From positions 1,651,289 to 1,715,288 of the forward strand of contig OY282446.1 in the NCBI GenBank assembly GCA_958295975.1: a DNA stretch of 64,000 nt, read 5' to 3'. Position numbers and translations under genes: made by a program. The stretch comes from Tepidiformaceae bacterium (GTDB taxonomy: Bacteria > Chloroflexota > Dehalococcoidia > Tepidiformales > Tepidiformaceae). Below, piece after piece: positions 58,578 through 64,000 of the stretch. Each line of letters begins with the position of its first letter. The first letter of the stretch is position 1. The notes below the pieces were generated by a model. That model did not search any database and was not told the origin of the DNA. It saw only the letters and a list, made by a program, of their open reading frames with translations.

Positions 58578-60305
58578 GTGGCCGCCATCCCCGCGAACGT
58601 GCTCGCCGCCCTGCGCCAGCGCTTCGACGCGCTCCCCGCGCCCGTCACCATCGACTACTTCCACCAGAGCGACAGCGGGCTGGTCGTGCCCGGCGGCGGG
58701 CGACGCGCCCCCTGCCCCGCCTGCGCTCCTGCCAAAGCCGCGCTGGAGGAGCTGACGGGCGTCTCCGCGAAGCTGCGGCTGGCGCTCCACGAGTTCCACG
58801 CCGAACCCCAGCTGGCGGAGCGCTGGGGCGTCGAGCGCGTGCCCGCCGTCCTGCTGCGGCGCGGGCGCGGCTTCCCGCCGCTGCGCTTCGAGGGGATGCC
58901 CGGCGGCCACTTCCTACAGATTCTGGTGGAGGCGATCGGCGCCGTCGCGCGCACGCCCGCCGCGCCGCCGGAGGTCGCCGCCAGCCTCGACCTCCTCGGC
59001 GAGCCCGTGCCCCTCGTGGTCGCGGGCTCGATGCGCCACCAGGCGGCGGCGGGCGCGGCGGCCGCCGCCTGGCAGCTCGCGCTCTACTCGCCGAAGGTGG
59101 AGGCCACGGTCGTCGAGCTCGACACCTTTCCCGAACTGGTGGGCCGACTCGGCCTGCGCGAGGTTCCCGCCACCATCGTCGCGGGCGCGCACGGCTTCTC
59201 CGGCGTGACCACGCCCGCCGACCTCGCGCGCTTCCTCCTCGCCGTCCAGCGGGGGGACCCGTCCGTCGCGCCGCCGCGCACGGCCCCGGGCTCGGCGGTC
59301 GCCATCGGCGGAGGCCCGCCGCCGTCGGGGGGAGCGCCTCCGTCCGCGCCCGCCGCCGCGCCGTCCGCCGCTCCCGTGGCGCCCGCCGCGGAGCGCGTCG
59401 ACGTGGCCATCGTGGGCGGTGGCCCCGCGGGCCTGCAGGCGGCGCTGACGCTGGCGCGCGCGCGCAGGACGGTCGCCGTCTGTGACGCGCCCGCGCCCGC
59501 CCGCAACGCCGCCTCGCACGGCGTGCACAACTTCATCGGGCTCGACGGCATGAAGCCCGCCGAGGTCGCGCGCGTCGCCCGCGCGCAGATCGAGGCGGTC
59601 GGCGGCGTCTCCTTCCGCCGCGCCGGGGTGGCGAACGTCGAGCGCGCCGCCGATGGCGGGTTCGTGCTCACGACCGACGGGGGCGAGCGCCTGGGGGCGC
59701 GCCACGTCATCCTCGCCTTCGGCCACCGCGACGAGCATCCCGACGTCCCCGGCTTCGCCGAATGCTGGGGCGATACCATCATCTCCTGCCCCTACTGCGA
59801 CGGCTTCGAGCACCGCGATCGCGTCTGGGGGCTGGTCGTGCCCGCCGTGGGCGTGAGCGCCACCCCGCCCCTGCTGGCCCGCCACTGGACCGACCGCATC
59901 AAGCTCTTCCTCGGCGACGGCGTGGAGATCCCCGACGAGCTCGTCGCGCGGCTGGAGGGGTTCGGCCTCGCCGTCCACCGCGGCGCCATCGCCGCCGTCG
60001 AGCACGAGGCGGGCAAGGTCACGGGCGTGGCGCTGGCGGGCGGCGAGACCGTGCCCGTGGAGACGCTCCTGTGGACGCCGAAGGCGCTCCCCGCGCCCCT
60101 CGCCGGACGGCTGGCGGGGAGCCTCGGGCTGGCGCTCGACGAGCAGGGCTTCGTGGCGGTCAACCCCATGCAGCAGACGAACGTCGAGCGCCTCTGGGCG
60201 GCGGGCGAGGCCATCGCCCCCACCCTGGCCATCGACGCCGCCCGCTCCGGCGGGGCCGCCGCCATGCTCATCGTGCAGGGCTGGTTCGAGGAGCCGGACC
60301 GCTAG
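58578..60305 (+). CDS. fusion of thioredoxin-like domains with a thioredoxin reductase-like flavoprotein
   Basis: From GTG 58578 (GACAAT box 6 nt upstream) the protein has 575 residues. An N-terminal thioredoxin-like fold has Cys46-Pro-Ala-Cys49. A second similar fold (about 141-222) has lost its Cys pair. A Pro/Ala linker of about 50 residues follows. The flavoprotein part has Gly-Gly-Gly-Pro-Ala-Gly (280-285) and the redox pair Cys404-Pro-Tyr-Cys407. The order resembles AhpF. The NADPH-binding Gly-x-Gly-x2-Ala motif expected soon after Cys407 is replaced by Pro-Ala-Val-Gly-Val-Ser-Ala, so the electron donor may not be NADPH. It likely reduces disulfides or peroxiredoxins. Confidence 0.83.
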   Translation: MAAIPANVLAALRQRFDALPAPVTIDYFHQSDSGLVVPGGGRRAPCPACAPAKAALEELTGVSAKLRLALHEFHAEPQLAERWGVERVPAVLLRRGRGFPPLRFEGMPGGHFLQILVEAIGAVARTPAAPPEVAASLDLLGEPVPLVVAGSMRHQAAAGAAAAAWQLALYSPKVEATVVELDTFPELVGRLGLREVPATIVAGAHGFSGVTTPADLARFLLAVQRGDPSVAPPRTAPGSAVAIGGGPPPSGGAPPSAPAAAPSAAPVAPAAERVDVAIVGGGPAGLQAALTLARARRTVAVCDAPAPARNAASHGVHNFIGLDGMKPAEVARVARAQIEAVGGVSFRRAGVANVERAADGGFVLTTDGGERLGARHVILAFGHRDEHPDVPGFAECWGDTIISCPYCDGFEHRDRVWGLVVPAVGVSATPPLLARHWTDRIKLFLGDGVEIPDELVARLEGFGLAVHRGAIAAVEHEAGKVTGVALAGGETVPVETLLWTPKALPAPLAGRLAGSLGLALDEQGFVAVNPMQQTNVERLWAAGEAIAPTLAIDAARSGGAAAMLIVQGWFEEPDR

Positions 60306-60325
60306 CGGGCGCGCCGCGCGGGGCG

Positions 60326-60331
60326 TACCCT
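60326..60331 (+). promoter_or_regulatory. candidate -10 box TACCCT of the second Rieske oxygenase gene
   Basis: TACCCT, preceded by a GC-only stretch, lies 51 nt upstream of the ATG at 60383. It matches the TACCCT boxes at 51527 and 43774. Confidence 0.35.
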
Positions 60332-60382
60332 TGCGGGGAAACCGTCGCGCGCGACCGGCGCGGCCCGAGGGAGCGTGTACGC

Positions 60383-61561
60383 ATGACGCGAGAGCAGCTG
60401 GTGGCCATGAGCCGCCGCGAGGTGGAGAACCTGCAGAACAAGCGCATCGACCTCGCGCCCGGCATCCACAAAATCCCCACCGCCCACTACCACGACCCCG
60501 ACCGCTGGAAGCTTGAGATGGACCGCATCTTCCGGCGGCTGCCGCTGGCCCTCGCCTTCTCCTCGGAGCTGCGCGAGCCGGGCGCCTACCGCGCCCTGGA
60601 GGTGGCGGGCGTGCCCGTGCTCATCACGCGCGCCGACGACGGCGTGGCCCGCGCCTTCGTCAACATGTGCAGCCATCGCGGCAACTACGTGGTGGAGGAG
60701 CCGGAGACGGGAAGCACCCGCGTCTTCCGCTGCAACTACCACGCCTGGACCTACGACCTCGAGGGCAACCTCGCGGGCGTGTTCGACGAGGGCAACTTCG
60801 GCGAGTTCGACCGCTCCTGCCACGGCCTCACGACGCTGCCCGCCGCCGAGCGCGGGGGCATGATCTGGGTCACGCTCAGGCCCGGCCCCGGCGTCGACAT
60901 CGACGCCTTCCTCGCGGGCTACGACTCGCTCCTCGACGACCTCGCCTTCGACGACGCCTGGGTGGTGGGCCGCCAGAACCTCAACGGCCCCAACTGGAAG
61001 GTCGCCTACGACGGCTACCGCGACTTCTACCACGTGCCCATCCTGCACCGGAACAGCTTCGGCCCGGACGGCCCCTTCCAGCCCGACTACTACGCCTGGG
61101 GGCCGCACGTGCGCGTGATGGCGCCGAAGGGCCACGAGAAGCTGGCCGACACCCCCGAATCGGAGTGGGGCTACGACGACATGACCGCGGGCGTGTGGAC
61201 CGTCTTCCCCAACATGTCCATCGCCGGCAGCACCGGCTCCGGCTACATGGTCTCGCAGATGTTCCCCGGCCCCACGCCGGACACGTCCTTCACCATCCAG
61301 AACTTCCTCCGCTTCGAGCCGCCCGCCGAGCAGGACACGGAGGAGCTGGACCAGTACATGAAGTTCATGGGCACGGTCGTCGGTGACGAGGACTACTACA
61401 CCGGCTTCCATGTGCAGAAGGCCCTCGCCACGGGGGCCAAGGAGTACTCCCTCTTCGGGCGCAACGAGGGCGGCGGGCAGCTCTTCCACAAGTGGGTGGA
61501 CGCGCTCATCGAGACGGACGACGCGGACCTCCCCGCGCTGCTGGAGCGCGGCGTCGGGTAG
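60383..61561 (+). CDS. Rieske non-haem iron oxygenase, large (alpha) subunit
   Basis: The 392-residue protein has Rieske ligands Cys96-x-His98 and Cys117-x2-His120. The catalytic domain has Asn-Trp-Lys, Asp210, His217 and His222. Its middle and end (Gly-Ser-Thr-Gly-Ser-Gly-Tyr-Met and Tyr-Tyr-Thr-Gly-Phe-His-Val-Gln) follow the alpha-subunit fold. It differs clearly from the oxygenase at 2297-3577, so another substrate is likely. No ferredoxin or reductase is adjacent. GGGAGCG precedes the ATG. It converges on the exporter gene 6 bp away. Confidence 0.93.
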   Translation: MTREQLVAMSRREVENLQNKRIDLAPGIHKIPTAHYHDPDRWKLEMDRIFRRLPLALAFSSELREPGAYRALEVAGVPVLITRADDGVARAFVNMCSHRGNYVVEEPETGSTRVFRCNYHAWTYDLEGNLAGVFDEGNFGEFDRSCHGLTTLPAAERGGMIWVTLRPGPGVDIDAFLAGYDSLLDDLAFDDAWVVGRQNLNGPNWKVAYDGYRDFYHVPILHRNSFGPDGPFQPDYYAWGPHVRVMAPKGHEKLADTPESEWGYDDMTAGVWTVFPNMSIAGSTGSGYMVSQMFPGPTPDTSFTIQNFLRFEPPAEQDTEELDQYMKFMGTVVGDEDYYTGFHVQKALATGAKEYSLFGRNEGGGQLFHKWVDALIETDDADLPALLERGVG

Positions 61562-61567
61562 CGCCCG

Positions 61568-63301
61568 CTACTTGCCGGGCGCGGCGGCCTCGTCCGGCTC
61601 GCCTGTGAAGCCGCCTTCCGGCGCGGGGGCGGCCTCCGGCATGGAGGCGTCCTCCGGCGTGGCGGCGGCGGTGTCATCATCATCCGCGCCCGCCTCCCCG
61701 GCGCGCGCTTCCGCCAGCAGGTCCTCGCGCCCGCGCATGTGCACGCGTGGCATGAACAGCCCGATCGCCAGCCCCAGGGCCACGATGCCGACGCCGATCA
61801 GGAAGATGTCCGTGATGGAGTTCGCCAGCGCCACGCGCGCCGAGTCGATGACGCCCCCGGAGGCGCCCGGGCTGGCCGTCTCGATGGCCACGGTGAGCCG
61901 CGCCACCGCCTCCGGGTTCAGCAGGATCTGCGGGTCGTCGAGCAGCTGGCCGAAGCGCGGCGGCACGGCGTCGGCGAGGTTGGCGGCGAAGCGGCTCGTC
62001 AGCAGCGATCCCAGCACGGCCACCGAGAAGGTGCCCCCGACCTGGCGGAAGAAGTTGACCGACGCCGTACCCGTGCCCAGCAGGCGGTGGGGCAGGGCGT
62101 TCTGCACGGCCAGCTGGAACGTCGGCATCCAGAAGCCGATGCCCAGCCCCAGCAGCACCATGTAGCCCCGCGTCGTCCACGCGGGCGACGTCTCGTTCAG
62201 CGTGGAGAGCAGGTAGAAGGCGGTGATCAGGGCGGCGCCCCCGACCAGGGCGAGCGCGCGCAGGTCCCGTCCCCGGCTGAGCAGCTGGCCCGTGGTCACC
62301 GAGCCGAACACCATGCCGCCCATCATGGGCATCACGATCAGGCCCGTGTTCGTGGCGGAGACGCCCTGCACGCCCGCGAGGAAGAGGGGCAGGAACTGGA
62401 GCGCGCCGAAGAGGGCCGCCCCCAGCACCATCGTGGCCAGGATGGAGACCGCGTAGACGCGGTTGCGGAAGAGGCCGAGGGGGAGCACCGCCTCCCGCGC
62501 GCGCCGCGTCTGCACGAGGAAGGCGAGGAAGAGCGCCCCCGCCACGCCCAGCGAGGCGAGCACCGGCGCCTCGCCCCAGCCGTACTGGTTGCCCCCCCAT
62601 GAAAGCCCCAGCAGCAGGGGCACGGTCACGCCCACGATCAGCGCCGCCCCCGTCCAGTCCACGATCGCCTTCCCGCGCTGGCGGTACCAGGGCATGCCGA
62701 AGGCCACCAGCGCCAGCGCCACCGTGGCCACGGGGATGTTGATGTAGAAGATCCAGCGCCACGAGAGGTTGTCCGTGAGCGCGCCGCCCACCAGCGGCCC
62801 GATGATGCTGGCCAGCCCGAACACGCCCCCGAAGAGCCCCATCCAGCGCCCCCGCTCGCGCGGCGCGAAGAGGTCGCCCACGGAGGTGAAGGCGGTCGTC
62901 ATGATCAGCCCCGCGCCCACCCCTTGGACGGCGCGGAAGGCGATCAGCTGGATCATGTCGCCCGCCGCCCCGCACAGCCACGAGCCCGCCACGAACACGA
63001 CGATGCCCGCCAGCATGAACGGCTTGCGCCCGTACAGGTCCGACAGCTTGCCCACCACCGGCACCAGCGCCGTCGAGCTGAGCATGTAGGAGGTGAACGG
63101 CCACACGTACAGGTCGAAATCGCCGAGGCTCTCCACGATGCGCGGCAGCGAGACGTTCACGATCGTCTGGTCGAGCGCCGCCAGGAACATGGTGGCGAGC
63201 ACCCCCGCCAGCACCAGCGCCTTGCGCCGCGCGGGCAGCGTCATGCCCGGCGGCAGGTCGCCGCCCGGCGTCTCCACGCCGCGGCCCCCGGGCATCATCA
63301 T
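61568..63301 (-). CDS. MFS multidrug exporter, DHA2 (EmrB/QacA) family
   Basis: The 577-residue protein has about 14 membrane helices. It carries Leu-Asp-Gln-Thr-Ile-Val-Asn-Val-Ser-Leu-Pro at the end of helix 1, which is the DHA2 signature. Leu-Ser-Asp-Leu-Tyr-Gly-Arg-Lys follows (motif A), then Gly-Gly-Ala-Leu-Thr-Asp-Asn-Leu-Ser-Trp-Arg-Trp-Ile-Phe-Tyr-Ile-Asn. It exports drugs or metabolites by proton antiport. The C-terminus carries an acidic Ala/Pro-rich tail of about 55 residues. The start lies in three consecutive ATG codons; the first overlaps the stop of the upstream binding-protein gene (ATGA). Confidence 0.94.
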   Translation of the reverse strand: MMMPGGRGVETPGGDLPPGMTLPARRKALVLAGVLATMFLAALDQTIVNVSLPRIVESLGDFDLYVWPFTSYMLSSTALVPVVGKLSDLYGRKPFMLAGIVVFVAGSWLCGAAGDMIQLIAFRAVQGVGAGLIMTTAFTSVGDLFAPRERGRWMGLFGGVFGLASIIGPLVGGALTDNLSWRWIFYINIPVATVALALVAFGMPWYRQRGKAIVDWTGAALIVGVTVPLLLGLSWGGNQYGWGEAPVLASLGVAGALFLAFLVQTRRAREAVLPLGLFRNRVYAVSILATMVLGAALFGALQFLPLFLAGVQGVSATNTGLIVMPMMGGMVFGSVTTGQLLSRGRDLRALALVGGAALITAFYLLSTLNETSPAWTTRGYMVLLGLGIGFWMPTFQLAVQNALPHRLLGTGTASVNFFRQVGGTFSVAVLGSLLTSRFAANLADAVPPRFGQLLDDPQILLNPEAVARLTVAIETASPGASGGVIDSARVALANSITDIFLIGVGIVALGLAIGLFMPRVHMRGREDLLAEARAGEAGADDDDTAAATPEDASMPEAAPAPEGGFTGEPDEAAAPGK

Positions 63302-64000
63302 CGCCGCTGCCCCTCGCCCGCCAGCGCCGCGTCCACCTTCGCGGCCACGGCGTCCGGCGTCCAGGCGCTCCAGCGCTCGCGCCGCGTGCGCAGGTAGTGA
63401 ATGGCGCCCTCCTCGAACGATGCGTCGTTCTCCAGCAGCCACAGCTGAAGATACACCTGATCCTCCGTGGAGTAGTCCCACGCGCCCAGGAATTCGACGA
63501 TCTCGGGGGCGCGTGCGGGCAGCGTTTCGTGGACGCCGATGAGGATGTCCACCACCGGGAAGCCGCAGGCCAGGTCCGTGGCCCAGCACTCCTCCGTCCA
63601 GGCCGGTTCCTCCAGCAGGTACAGGTCGAGCGTGGCCGTGGGGCGCGAGGGGTGGCCCACGTACCCGATCCAGGGCTCGCCCCGGGCGTAGGCCCCCTCC
63701 AGGTCGGCGAACACGGCCGCCTCCGAGCCCGGCGTGACCAGGTCGATCACGTCGCCCAGGCCGTAGGCCTCGATCTTGCGCGCGATGATGCCCTCGCAGG
63801 CCCAGCCCGCGATGCAGTTCAGGAGCCGGATCCGGCCGTGCGATTCCGCCGTCGCGAACGCATCGACGTAGTCGGGAAGGTCGAAGACGGAGACCAGCCC
63901 GGGGTTGGCGTCCCTGACGTAGCGCGGGATGGCGAATCCCTGCCAGTTCTCCCGCAGGCTCTGCCCCACGGCGGCGACCGTATCGCCGGCCTTGCCCCAG
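63298..64000 (-). CDS. glycine betaine/choline-type ABC substrate-binding protein (OpuAC), C-terminal part
   Basis: The frame runs off the right edge, so only the C-terminal 233 residues are seen. The visible start has Glu-Asn-Trp-Gln-Gly-Phe-Ala-Ile-Pro-Arg-Tyr-Val-Arg-Asp. This is close to the Trp-x3-(Phe)-x-Ile-Pro segment of OpuAC/ProX-type proteins. Later Trp residues (Trp-Ile-Gly-Tyr-Val, Trp-Ala-Thr-Asp) could form the aromatic cage for a quaternary amine. Many such proteins fused or adjacent to transporters bind betaine, choline or related compounds. Its stop overlaps the exporter start, so both share a transcript. Confidence 0.82.
   Translation of the reverse strand, partial: WGKAGDTVAAVGQSLRENWQGFAIPRYVRDANPGLVSVFDLPDYVDAFATAESHGRIRLLNCIAGWACEGIIARKIEAYGLGDVIDLVTPGSEAAVFADLEGAYARGEPWIGYVGHPSRPTATLDLYLLEEPAWTEECWATDLACGFPVVDILIGVHETLPARAPEIVEFLGAWDYSTEDQVYLQLWLLENDASFEEGAIHYLRTRRERWSAWTPDAVAAKVDAALAGEGQRR

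Noticed and set aside
1..64000. Insertion sequences, integrases, tRNA or rRNA genes
   Set aside because: I looked for transposase motifs, terminal inverted repeats and tRNA-like cloverleaf sequences and found none I could support.

Overview
The window is uniformly GC-rich (about 70 percent by eye) and gene-dense. It contains no rRNA, tRNA, CRISPR array or insertion sequence that I can recognise. The gene content is a mix of Rieske oxygenases, many short-chain dehydrogenases, acyl-CoA dehydrogenase-fold enzymes, an F420/FMN luciferase-like oxidoreductase, SnoaL-like proteins and phosphotransferases. It also has large secreted proteins with Thr/Pro linkers. This points to a free-living or host-associated member of Chloroflexota, most likely the Dehalococcoidia/SAR202 group that degrades recalcitrant organic matter. 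The assignment is inferred from gene content only.

Layout. 1-392: end of a ctaG-like gene. 400-3577 (minus): Rieske oxygenase large subunit, Rieske ferredoxin and a CoA-transferase. 3670-11120 (minus): a 2-oxoacid/acetoin dehydrogenase operon (E1 alpha, E1 beta, AcoX-like, E2, E3), then a hypothetical gene and two carboxymuconolactone decarboxylase (CMD) family genes. The last CMD gene has an in-frame UGA exactly at the second Cys of its CxxC motif, so it is probably a selenoprotein. 11328-12984 (plus): SDR and ThuA-like. 13003-15388 (minus): two acyl-CoA dehydrogenase-fold enzymes. 15548-31107 (plus): a peptide/nickel-type ABC importer (binding protein and two permeases) split by a giant gene of 11.7 kb. 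That gene encodes a secreted protein of 3886 residues with about 110 plant-type leucine-rich repeats and includes three perfect 1152-bp tandem copies. 31112-36132 (minus): a six-gene catabolic operon headed by a luciferase-like oxidoreductase.

36171-45033 looks like accessory DNA interleaved with SDR genes. It holds a helicase-less type ISP-like restriction-modification enzyme, a low-GC small membrane protein, and a low-GC two-gene module of a winged-helix-like protein plus a proteasome-like Ntn hydrolase with its own promoter. The two-gene module is my best candidate for an undescribed system. 45039-47922 (plus) is core housekeeping (lspA, an RluA-family pseudouridine synthase, gltX). 47928-64000 carries an OafA-type acyltransferase, a MaoC-like protein, DinB, another SDR, a phosphotransferase, a second smaller LRR protein with a 37-residue partner, an MBL hydrolase, infA, a PRISE-like reductase and a D-2-hydroxyacid dehydrogenase. 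It ends with a thioredoxin reductase-like fusion, a second Rieske oxygenase, a DHA2 exporter and the end of a glycine-betaine type binding protein.

Several transcription units begin with a TANNNT box ending exactly 6 nt before the start codon, which suggests leaderless transcripts. Others share a GTAGACTGCGC-type promoter core.
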